Positions 35,459 to 43,384 are shown, counted from the first letter of the stretch. The stretch: DNA of 43,384 nucleotides from a bacterium (GCA_021780675.1 JAJXYH010000020.1:1-43384); one strand, 5' to 3'. A program made the numbers and translations. Notes: generated from the sequence alone by a model not told the origin.

Positions 35459-36760
35459 ATGCATAGCGGAGATATTACAATTGAAAGCGTTACTAAGATA
35501 GAAGGTTCTGCAGGACTTAAGGTTACTATTGCCGAGGATAAAGTCACGGATTTAAAGTTTATTATCCAGGACTATAAAAGATTTTATACCCATGCCGTAC
35601 AAGGAAAGCCAATAATTTCCGTACCTTCATTTTTATCTAGAATTTGCGGAACCTGTTCTGTTGCACACCTTTTTGCAGCAATCATAGCCATAGAAAATTC
35701 ACAAGGGATTAAGGTTAGCGAACAAACCAAAACTTTAAGACGGCTTGCTTATGACGGACTGATGATAAGAGACCATGCATTACATTTATATTTCTTTACT
35801 CTTCCCGATCTTTTGGGTGTTGACTCGATTTTAGACATACCCGACGATGACCAGAACCCCGGACACGTACTTTTACACGACTCTTTTGACATAAAACAAG
35901 TAGGAACAGATATCACTAATATTATAATCGGTGCTGCGATACATGCTCCTTTTCCAACCCCGGGAGGATTCTTAAAACTTCCCGACCAAAGTAAATTTCC
36001 CGAGCTCATCCAAAGACTTGAAGAAATAAGGCCTAAGGTCTTAAGAGGAATAAAAACATTTTTTGAATGGAAAGAAAGTTTAATAAGAAACTCCGACTTT
36101 TTAGCACTTAGAAATGAAGAAAGGTTTGATTTTCTTGAAGGAAGCCTTATTAATTCCAACGGCAAAAAAGTTAATTCTTCTCAATTTCTAAGTTTCATGA
36201 AAGAAGTTGTAGTTCCCTATTCCGAATCAAACAGTTATCTTTTTTCAGATACGAATGAAGATTATTTAGTGGGCGCTTTATCAAGAGTTAATTTTAATAA
36301 AGATAAATTAAACGAAAGGACAAAAAAAGACTTAGGGGAAATTTTAAATATCTTCCCCTCACACAATTTGTACCATAATAACCTTGCCCAAGCGATAGAA
36401 ATATTACAATGCGTTGATGAAGCAATCGAAATATTAAAAAAGATTCAAGTAATGCCCGAGCCTCCGATAAGAAAACCGGCAGTTGCAGGAGTTGGAATTG
36501 GGGTTGTAGAAGCACCACGTGGCACACTTTATCATATGGCAAAAGTAAATGATAAAGGCATGATTGAAGACTACGACGTGATAGTCCCAACTTCTCAAAA
36601 CCAAATAACAATTGAAAACGATTTAAAAAAATACTTTAATGAAAATATCGCAAAAGAAGAAGACGAATTAAAATTCTCGGCGGAAAAAATTATTAGAGCT
36701 TACGATCCGTGCATGTCCTGTGCCACTAATTTTCTTAAAATGGAAGTAATCCGCAAATAG
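35459..36760 (+). CDS. [NiFe] hydrogenase large subunit
   Basis: ITIESVTKIEGSAGLKV, RICGTCSVAHLFAA (L1), AYDPCMSCATN (L2). ATG at 35459 preferred over 35423 because of AAAGGAG upstream. Confidence 0.93.
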   Translation: MHSGDITIESVTKIEGSAGLKVTIAEDKVTDLKFIIQDYKRFYTHAVQGKPIISVPSFLSRICGTCSVAHLFAAIIAIENSQGIKVSEQTKTLRRLAYDGLMIRDHALHLYFFTLPDLLGVDSILDIPDDDQNPGHVLLHDSFDIKQVGTDITNIIIGAAIHAPFPTPGGFLKLPDQSKFPELIQRLEEIRPKVLRGIKTFFEWKESLIRNSDFLALRNEERFDFLEGSLINSNGKKVNSSQFLSFMKEVVVPYSESNSYLFSDTNEDYLVGALSRVNFNKDKLNERTKKDLGEILNIFPSHNLYHNNLAQAIEILQCVDEAIEILKKIQVMPEPPIRKPAVAGVGIGVVEAPRGTLYHMAKVNDKGMIEDYDVIVPTSQNQITIENDLKKYFNENIAKEEDELKFSAEKIIRAYDPCMSCATNFLKMEVIRK

Positions 36761-37101
36761 TCTAATTTTCCGCTCATCGGAATTCCTAATATCGTAAATG
36801 AACTTATCTTTCTAAGTTTCCGAAGATATTTTAGCTGGAATCCCAAATCATAATCGTGTGCCGTTAGGCTCTTGGTTAAAATCAATTTATCAAGATCATT
36901 TTCTTTAATTTCTGTAACTTCATCTAAACCCATAACGGTGTCTAGAATAATCAAATTTTTAGATTCCGATATTGGAAGATCTTGGTTTACATCAATTCTT
37001 ATAAAATTAATGTCTTTAATTTTTGTCTTTAACTTATTGGCTGTTTTAATTGCACGGTTATCAATGTTTAAATCTTCATTTCCAAAAACATATACATTCA
37101 T
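36700..37101 (-). CDS. Hydrogenase maturation protease (HycI/HyaD-like)
   Basis: MNVYVFGNEDLNIDNRAIKTANKL, NLIILDTVMGL, LTAHDYDLGFQLKYL; ATG with TGTTAAAAT 6 nt upstream. Confidence 0.75.
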   Translation of the reverse strand: MNVYVFGNEDLNIDNRAIKTANKLKTKIKDINFIRIDVNQDLPISESKNLIILDTVMGLDEVTEIKENDLDKLILTKSLTAHDYDLGFQLKYLRKLRKISSFTILGIPMSGKLDYLRITSILRKLVAQDMHGS

Positions 37102-37144
37102 CACTTTATTTTAACACATGATTTTTGATATTATTGTTTAACTT

Positions 37145-37852
37145 ATGGATAAAGCATTGCAATTTGAATCAAGGTTTTCCCTTCCCCCAAACTCGCTTGG
37201 ATACTGCGGTAAAAAAACCGCTGCTTACAAATTTAAGAAGTGTATTCTAAATGGTAAGTGCGATGGCGTAAAGAGTGAAATAAACAAGTTCATTGTACTT
37301 AATCCATATCTTGAATTACTAAAGATTGTTACAAGTAAACAAAAATTTTCATATGAACTTATAGAAAGCTATTGGATCGGCAACAGTTTATTAAAAAAGG
37401 CAAAGCCAAAAGATTTTTTGCTTCTTCTTAAATTTTTTAAAAAGCAGGGGGTTCCGGATTTCTTTATTGAAGAATTAAAAGAAAAATTACCGAAAAAATT
37501 TATTCCAAGCCATTTATTCCAGGTCTTACACGTTGGTGTTGGTAGAGCTAGTGGTTCAGTTCCTTTTAATATTAAAACAATCAATAATTGTATGATCCGT
37601 TGGGGGAAAGTTCAAAAAATATCAAAAAACCATGCAGCTATTAACTTAAATTCACTTAAGGTTGTCGGTAAGGGTAAATATAAATTGGTGAAAATAAAAG
37701 AAAATGTGCCGTTTGACAATCAGATTATTAAAAATCTAAAAATCTCAGATAATGTTGCAGTACATTGGAATATGGTTATCAAAAAACTAACAAAATCCGA
37801 AGAGGAAAAAATAAATTATTGGACAAAAGAAGTTCTAAAACTTAGCTTCTAA
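37145..37852 (+). CDS. DUF6390-like protein, hydrogenase-associated
   Basis: ALQFESRFSLPPNSLGYCGKKTA...ESYWIGNSLL...FQVLHVGVGRASGSVPFNIKTINNCMIRWGKV. Confidence 0.65.
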   Translation: MDKALQFESRFSLPPNSLGYCGKKTAAYKFKKCILNGKCDGVKSEINKFIVLNPYLELLKIVTSKQKFSYELIESYWIGNSLLKKAKPKDFLLLLKFFKKQGVPDFFIEELKEKLPKKFIPSHLFQVLHVGVGRASGSVPFNIKTINNCMIRWGKVQKISKNHAAINLNSLKVVGKGKYKLVKIKENVPFDNQIIKNLKISDNVAVHWNMVIKKLTKSEEEKINYWTKEVLKLSF

Positions 37853-38031
37853 TCCATAGCCTCAAATAATCCAACCTTTTGGTAACACTTGCTGGCAGCA
37901 TTGCTTCTACAATAAAATCCAAAACTATTATAAATTAATTATTTTATATAAAATTTTTATTAAGTTTATCAGATAATTAACTTTCCTTAAAAAAGTTTTG
38001 CAAACATACAACTTATATTCTGTAAAAATAC

Positions 38032-38061
38032 TTGACAACATATTAGAATATGCTAATATGT
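38032..38061 (+). promoter_or_regulatory. arsR-type promoter/operator
   Basis: TTGACA (38032-38037), 16-nt spacer, extended -10 TGCTAATAT; perfect palindrome ACATATTAG-aatatg-CTAATATGT at 38038-38061. Confidence 0.8.
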
Positions 38062-38065
38062 ATAT

Positions 38066-38332
38066 ATGCAATCTAAGGTACTTTCGTCATTTTCCAATAA
38101 AACTAGACTTAAACTGCTAATGTGCTTAGCGGGTCATGAAAAAAATGTTACTCAACTGATTGATAACTGCGGTCTTTCCCAATCTGCAGTTTCCCAACAT
38201 TTGGAAAAATTAAGATCTTCGGACTTGGTAAAAACCAGAAGACAAGGCAAAGAAATTTACTATAGCCTGATGTATCCAAAAACCGTAAAAATAAGCAAAG
38301 ATCTGCTTGATTTTCTTGAGGAGGTTAACTAA
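38066..38332 (+). CDS. ArsR-family winged-helix repressor
   Basis: SNKTRLKLLMCLAGHEKNVTQLIDNCGLSQSAVSQHLEKLRSSDLVKTRRQGKEIYYSL. Confidence 0.92.
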   Translation: MQSKVLSSFSNKTRLKLLMCLAGHEKNVTQLIDNCGLSQSAVSQHLEKLRSSDLVKTRRQGKEIYYSLMYPKTVKISKDLLDFLEEVN

Positions 38333-38953
38333 ATGAATTTTGCATATTTCAGAAAAAGCTCATATTCTTTGGACAAAACTATTAAAAATACGGAAAAGTT
38401 CTTACAAAAAGACTGGAAAAAATTAGGCGAAGCAAATTTACCAGACGGGCAAGGAAAAATGATATTAATTTGTAAACCTGAATGGGTAGCCAAAGTAATA
38501 AAAGAAAATTACCTACTGCTTGGTTTTTTACCCTGCTCGATAACAATATTTAAAAAGGGCAATGATGTACTTATCGGAACGGGTCAACCTGACGTAATGA
38601 AAGCATTATCCCAAACCAAAGATATGATTGATTTGGCGACTAAAGCAGAAATTCAAATTAAAGAATTAATTCATAAAGCAGCAGGAGTTGATGAGCTAAA
38701 GCCATCAATCGTGAAGCTTTACTCCACTATGACATGCCCTTACTGCAAAATGGAAAAATCATGGCTTGAGCAAAATAAAATAAAACATGATGTTGTATAT
38801 GTTGATTTAAACCCGGAAGAGGCCCAAAAAATGGTTGATAAAACAGGCCAAATGGGAGTTCCGGTTACCGAAATTCAATATGATGAAGGGGAAGCTGAAT
38901 TTATCGTAGGATTTGATAAACCAAGACTTGAACAATTATTAAATCTTGGATAA
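38333..38953 (+). CDS. DUF302 domain fused to glutaredoxin
   Basis: N-terminal DUF302-like (YSLDKTIKNTEKFL...LLLGFLPCSITIFKKGNDVLIGTGQPDVM) and C-terminal glutaredoxin (VKLYSTMTCPYCKMEKSWLEQNKIKHDVVYVD...GQMGVPVTEI). Confidence 0.88.
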   Translation: MNFAYFRKSSYSLDKTIKNTEKFLQKDWKKLGEANLPDGQGKMILICKPEWVAKVIKENYLLLGFLPCSITIFKKGNDVLIGTGQPDVMKALSQTKDMIDLATKAEIQIKELIHKAAGVDELKPSIVKLYSTMTCPYCKMEKSWLEQNKIKHDVVYVDLNPEEAQKMVDKTGQMGVPVTEIQYDEGEAEFIVGFDKPRLEQLLNLG

Positions 38954-38962
38954 ATATAAATT

Positions 38963-39166
38963 ATGACATGCCCAATTCCAAATGAAAATAAAACAGACAG
39001 AATAATTAGACTTATTACCGCTTTCACATTTTTTATTGTTTCCTTTTTTCTTCTGCATGGATTAACAAAAGATTTACTGATAATTATTTCTTTGATACTC
39101 ATGTTTACGGGATTATCCGGATTTTGCCCAATATATAAAATATTCAAATTTAAAACCAATACATAA
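38963..39166 (+). CDS. DUF2892 inner membrane protein
   Basis: MTCPIPNENKTDRIIRLITAFTFFIVSFFLLHG...LMFTGLSGFCPIYKIFKF. Confidence 0.85.
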   Translation: MTCPIPNENKTDRIIRLITAFTFFIVSFFLLHGLTKDLLIIISLILMFTGLSGFCPIYKIFKFKTNT

Positions 39167-39167
39167 C

Positions 39168-40628
39168 ATGCAGCAAGTTTTTAAATCGCTAATCAAAGTT
39201 TATGAAAAACCATACTCTTGGATAGTTACCATATCAGCAACAATCAGCGTTTTATTTATTTATTACTTTATTTTTCTACAAACTACCACCATAAGCAGAT
39301 TTTTTGAAACAAATATTGGAATTTATGTATGGTTAGAAGTTATATTAAGTTTTGCAAACGCGCTATTAATCGGAATTTCGTTGTCAATGTTTTTAGCAGT
39401 GTGGGAAATAAAACAAAAATCCAAAAATGCAACCTTGTTAACAGCAGGTTCGTTCCTTTTTTCCGCAGTTGTTACGGGCTGTCCTGTGTGTGGAGCATTC
39501 TTATTGCCTCTTTTTGGCATCTCTGCTTCTTTAGCAGCAATGCCTTTCGGGGGGATAGAAGTTAAGCTACTGACAGTTGTTCTACTTATATATGCAATTT
39601 ATGAATATTCAAAAACTTTAATGGGTACCTGTCCGGTAATAAAAAACAAAATTATTGAATATAAAAATGGCAAACTAAATTTTCATATCAATAAACTAAT
39701 CTTAAACCAGCAAAAACCGATTTTTATCCTTATTATAAGTGTCATTTTCATCTACTCATTGCCTTATCTTCCCAAACAATGGAGAATTAATTTTCAAAAA
39801 AGCGGAGTGTCTGCAACGATCATGCCTTTATCATCAACGGAAATAAATGAACAAACAATTAATGAGCAGATTAATCCTAAACAGGGTTATGAAATAAACG
39901 CCAGCTATGGAAATCTGGGACCGGAACTGATCAAATTAGGAGCCATTAATTTTGATAAATTCGCTCAAGTATTTAGTAAATACAATACTTCTCTAACTCA
40001 GGATGAAATTAATATTTTAACTAAAGGGTCTAATGAAAAAATTAAAATGACACAAGATAACGCACATTTTATTCTAGATCTGTTTTGGGCAGTCGGCTTA
40101 TCAAATAACTCTAAATTCTTAACGCAGGGTCAAATTACGCAATACGGTAAAGGACAAATTGGTAATTTTGCATCAACAGGAGGATGGACAATTGGCAATA
40201 ATGACGCCGTGCAATATTTTGCTAAAGCAAATCTTATTTCACTAACTGCTTCGCAAGAAGCCGTATTAGATAGTGTTGCTCCGAATATTTACAGACCGTG
40301 CTGTGGAAATTCTACGGCTTTCCCGGATTGCAACCATGGTATGGCACTGCTTGGAATTCTCGAATTAATGGCTGCAAATAATGCAACTGCAGACGATATG
40401 TATAAGGCTGCAAAATATTTTAATGCATATTGGTTTCCTTCGGAGTATTATCAAATAGCCGCATATTTTAAAAAGAATGAGGAAAAGGACTATAAAGACA
40501 TTGATCCTAAAATTCTTTTAAGCAAAGATTATTCTTCTGTATTCGGATTCCAGAATATCCAGCAGTGGCTAAAAAACAATAATGTAAATCTCAATCCCCC
40601 TGAGGATAAAGTAGGTTGCAGCGTTTAA
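39168..40628 (+). CDS. Membrane protein with CPVC motif and extracytoplasmic CCx8CxH domain
   Basis: Multi-TM N-terminus with VVTGCPVCGAFLLPLFG and LMGTCPVIKN; C-terminal NIYRPCCGNSTAFPDCNHGMALLGILELMAANNA, terminal GCSV. Confidence 0.75.
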   Translation: MQQVFKSLIKVYEKPYSWIVTISATISVLFIYYFIFLQTTTISRFFETNIGIYVWLEVILSFANALLIGISLSMFLAVWEIKQKSKNATLLTAGSFLFSAVVTGCPVCGAFLLPLFGISASLAAMPFGGIEVKLLTVVLLIYAIYEYSKTLMGTCPVIKNKIIEYKNGKLNFHINKLILNQQKPIFILIISVIFIYSLPYLPKQWRINFQKSGVSATIMPLSSTEINEQTINEQINPKQGYEINASYGNLGPELIKLGAINFDKFAQVFSKYNTSLTQDEINILTKGSNEKIKMTQDNAHFILDLFWAVGLSNNSKFLTQGQITQYGKGQIGNFASTGGWTIGNNDAVQYFAKANLISLTASQEAVLDSVAPNIYRPCCGNSTAFPDCNHGMALLGILELMAANNATADDMYKAAKYFNAYWFPSEYYQIAAYFKKNEEKDYKDIDPKILLSKDYSSVFGFQNIQQWLKNNNVNLNPPEDKVGCSV

Positions 40629-40655
40629 ATTTTAGATTTTAAAAATAGAGTTGAA

Positions 40656-41621
40656 CTATTTATTTACGGAATTAAGCGAATACTTCGGTATTTTAACTTT
40701 TGCAATAAACCAAAACATCAATAATGCGATAAAAGTCAGCATGACTTGCATTACCATATCTATAGTCCATACATGCATTATAAAAATTGCCGACAATATA
40801 TTAGTTACCAAAGTTGCACTAACCAAAATTGCCGAAACAACTGTTGCGGGAGCCAATCTTAATGCTCTATACCAAGTCATAACGTATCCAAGCAAGAATA
40901 CAACTGTTATACCCATCCATAACCATTGTGATTGTGTCATAATTAATCCCTTAGACAAAGCTTGTGGCGAAACAATAGCCGATGCACCTAATAAAAGAAG
41001 CGAACCAATCCCCATCCTTGCCGCAACTAAGATATCGGGATCAACTTTGGGCAGTATTTTTTTTGCTAAAATATTTTCCGCTGCCCAAAAGAGTGTTGCT
41101 GCAAAAACCATTAATTCACCTGTTGAAAATTGCAATTTAGTGAAACCGCCGATTAAAAAATTTGCTGCAAAAATTAGTATTACTGCTAAAACTTGTAGTT
41201 TTGAAATTTTTTCCTTTAAAAAAGGCAGCGCCAAAATTGCTACCCAAATAAACATTGTTTTATTAATAAGTACCGCGTTAATTGCCGGTATTTGGGAAAG
41301 CCCGGTAAAAAATAAATAAAACGGGATTGCCCCACCAATAACACCAATCGATAAAAGATATAAAACTTCTTTTCTTTTAAGTTCTTTTAATTTTTTCCAT
41401 TTCAATGTTGCTATTAAAAATCCGATTATTAAAACTGCGACAAAAGCATTTTTTTCTGCAGTAAATAAAAGCGGAGGTTTAATGCTGGTAACCGCAATTT
41501 TATTTATAAAATTTGAAAAACCGGAAATTATTGCCGTAGCAATAGCAAGATAAATTCCTGTTGTAAGTTTATTTGAAGACATATTAAGAAGGCCAAACCT
41601 GCTGATTCGTTTCGGTATCAA
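40656..41621 (-). CDS. EamA/DMT-family transporter
   Basis: Ten-TM pattern, duplicated EamA (AAENILAKKILPKVDPDILVAARMGIG...). Confidence 0.88.
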   Translation of the reverse strand: MIPKRISRFGLLNMSSNKLTTGIYLAIATAIISGFSNFINKIAVTSIKPPLLFTAEKNAFVAVLIIGFLIATLKWKKLKELKRKEVLYLLSIGVIGGAIPFYLFFTGLSQIPAINAVLINKTMFIWVAILALPFLKEKISKLQVLAVILIFAANFLIGGFTKLQFSTGELMVFAATLFWAAENILAKKILPKVDPDILVAARMGIGSLLLLGASAIVSPQALSKGLIMTQSQWLWMGITVVFLLGYVMTWYRALRLAPATVVSAILVSATLVTNILSAIFIMHVWTIDMVMQVMLTFIALLMFWFIAKVKIPKYSLNSVNK

Positions 41622-41886
41622 TTACAATAATTGCTTTAGTCGGACAACTTTGTGCTGCCATTAAAATTGTTTCTGCCGGATCCTGACTGCCCTGTTGAAC
41701 CACAGCTTTATTCTTATCATCTAGTTTAAAGGTTTGAGTGGCAACGGCAACACATGAGGCTGCGCCAATACATGCATCTCTTACAACCTTAATTTTATAT
41801 TTTCCAACTTGAATTTCCTCATCTCCTGCCGGAGGCTGAACCGGTGCCTGTTGTGGAGATTGTTGATTTTGTACATTTGGATCCAT
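41584..41886 (-). CDS. Ferredoxin, single cluster, three-Cys
   Basis: KIKVVRDACIGAASCVAVATQTFKLDDKNKAVV...AAQSCPTKAIIV; TATTAT 6 nt before ATG. Confidence 0.88.
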   Translation of the reverse strand: MDPNVQNQQSPQQAPVQPPAGDEEIQVGKYKIKVVRDACIGAASCVAVATQTFKLDDKNKAVVQQGSQDPAETILMAAQSCPTKAIIVIDTETNQQVWPS

Positions 41887-41947
41887 AAATCTATAATAAA
41901 CTGTTTTTTTAGAGCTTTCAACCCCTAAAATATGTTAAGATAAAAAC

Positions 41948-42619
41948 ATGAAAGCAAGGCTTATTAAAAGAGAGGAAATTATACCTTCATTTTGGGAAAT
42001 CGAATTTGAACCTGTCAATGAACAGATCGTTTTTGAGCCCGGGCAGTTTTTTAACCTTACTCTAATTCATCCACATGTTACAGACGACAGAGGTTACAGT
42101 CGTTATTTTGGTTTTACGAACTTACCCAACCAGCCCACCTTTAAAATGTTAATGAAAACAGGTATTAGTGCATTTAAAAAAACCCTTCTTTCTCTTCCCG
42201 AGGAAACAGAAGTTGAAATTGATAAAATCGGTGGTGAAAATAACATTGCTAAAAACCCAAACTCTCCACTTGTATTTGTTGTTTGCGGAGTTGGGATTGC
42301 GCCGGTTATTAGTATGATAAGATTTTATTTCGAAAAAAACCTTACCAATAAATTAGTGTTGTTTTATGCAAATTACGAAAGTGAAGCTTTACCGTTTGTA
42401 AACGAACTCCAGGATTTAGAAAAAAGAGGCAGTAATTTTAAATTAGTTTTAACTAAAGACTTAAACGAATTGATTTTACGGGAAAACTTACCCGATTTTA
42501 ATAATTATCTTTATTTTATAAGAGGCGCCTCAAAATTTGTAATTACTTCTATGCAGGTTATTAAATCGTTAGGGGTTGAGCAAAATAAAATTTCTATAGA
42601 AATTTTTACAGGGTACTAA
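41948..42619 (+). CDS. FNR-like FAD/NAD(P)H oxidoreductase
   Basis: GYSRYFGFTNLP FAD box; LVFVVCGVGIAPVISMIRFY NAD(P) site; TGTTAAGAT 6 nt before ATG. Confidence 0.88.
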   Translation: MKARLIKREEIIPSFWEIEFEPVNEQIVFEPGQFFNLTLIHPHVTDDRGYSRYFGFTNLPNQPTFKMLMKTGISAFKKTLLSLPEETEVEIDKIGGENNIAKNPNSPLVFVVCGVGIAPVISMIRFYFEKNLTNKLVLFYANYESEALPFVNELQDLEKRGSNFKLVLTKDLNELILRENLPDFNNYLYFIRGASKFVITSMQVIKSLGVEQNKISIEIFTGY

Positions 42620-43384
42620 AAATAGCTTTTTATAATCTCCGAAATGTCTCTTTTTGTAGGCAATTCATCAACTAAAGGTTTTTCATTTATTTGCGGTATC
42701 TGTGCTTCACAGGAAGGGTCATCAACCTCATAAAAAATTCCTAGAGGTATTTGCTTTTCTCCCCACTCAAGCGATTTTTTAAATGCCATTTCCCTATTTT
42801 TAGGATCATGGTCTTCGCCCAAATAATAAGTGTTATTTTGATAAAACTCGTGTGTATACATTTCGTTAAAAGTAACACAGGGTTGTAAAACATCAACTAT
42901 GGAAATTCCTTTATGCTCGTTTGCTTTTGCAAAAAGCTCGGCAAGTTGAGGAATATGAGATGCATATTCGCGTGCTACGAACGTGGCACCCACTGCTATT
43001 GCAACACTTAACGGATTTATGGGATTATCCAAATTCCCTTGCGGTGTTGATTTAGATTTATAGCCGTGTGGGGATCTTGGCGAGGTCTGTCCTGTTGTTA
43101 AACCATAAATAGCATTATCATGTATAACAACTGTTATGTCGTGGTTTCTTCTGCATGCATGCATAAAATGATTTCCACCCTCTGCCAGACAATCACCATC
43201 ACCTGTAAAAGTAAAAACATTAAGTCTGTTATTGGCCATTTTAACTCCGCTTGCAACAGGAAGCGCACGACCATGTAGGCCTTCAAATGAAGTTATTTTT
43301 GTAAAATTAACCAGATGTCCATGACAACCTATTCCTGCAACAAGCACCGAATTATTATTGTTCCAGTCCTTAGCAACCGCTGCA
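42616..43384 (-). CDS. 2-oxoacid:ferredoxin oxidoreductase beta subunit (5' end beyond right edge)
   Basis: GIGCHGHL...LHGRALPVASGVKMAN...FTGDGDCLAEGGNHFMHACRRNHDITVVIHDNAIYGLTTGQTSPRSPHG TPP motif; reading frame open upstream to window edge. Confidence 0.94.
   Translation of the reverse strand, partial: AAVAKDWNNNNSVLVAGIGCHGHLVNFTKITSFEGLHGRALPVASGVKMANNRLNVFTFTGDGDCLAEGGNHFMHACRRNHDITVVIHDNAIYGLTTGQTSPRSPHGYKSKSTPQGNLDNPINPLSVAIAVGATFVAREYASHIPQLAELFAKANEHKGISIVDVLQPCVTFNEMYTHEFYQNNTYYLGEDHDPKNREMAFKKSLEWGEKQIPLGIFYEVDDPSCEAQIPQINEKPLVDELPTKRDISEIIKSYF

Noticed and set aside
40651-41319. 222-aa plus-strand ORF
   Set aside because: Antisense shadow of the EamA transporter, whose minus-strand translation shows clear TM/EamA signals.
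1-43384. CRISPR array, tRNA/rRNA genes, IS elements
   Set aside because: No regularly spaced repeats, no cloverleaf or rRNA-like segments, and no transposase ORFs were recognised by eye; a tRNAscan/Infernal run would be needed to be certain.

Overview
AT-rich, gene-dense, prophage-free bacterial chromosome segment. Gene content and small size of many proteins suggest a Candidate Phyla Radiation / Patescibacteria (Microgenomates-like) genome; this placement is an inference. Left to right: rpoC (partial) and rpoB; a run of small conserved and unknown genes; a wHTH regulator divergent from an HEIGH metallopeptidase; an ECF sigma factor operon; a blue-copper protein; alaS (short form); a baseplate-J-like membrane protein followed by a sortase-fold protein that lacks catalytic His and Cys; an AMP/thymidine phosphorylase; mltG; rodZ-like; ftsK; a signal peptidase I-CAP fusion; a SUF operon (DUF1858-sufC-B-mini-D-S-U); a minimal [NiFe] hydrogenase locus (hypC, small and large subunits, maturation protease, DUF6390-like); an ArsR / DUF302-glutaredoxin / DUF2892 / Cys-motif membrane protein operon; then an EamA transporter, a 3-Cys ferredoxin, an FNR-like reductase and a 2-oxoacid:ferredoxin oxidoreductase beta subunit. 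Main leads: (1) a recurrent promoter architecture, (TGn)TAnnnT about 5-9 nt upstream of the start codon in at least 15 genes, predicting widespread leaderless mRNAs; (2) the ArsR-DUF302/Grx-DUF2892-CCx8CxH operon with a perfect palindrome over its promoter, a possible thiol/persulfide or metal(loid) relay; (3) a catalytically dead sortase; (4) a hydrogenase with NuoB-like tandem cysteines and a DPCxxCxxN C-terminus. No rRNA, tRNA, CRISPR or transposase was recognised.
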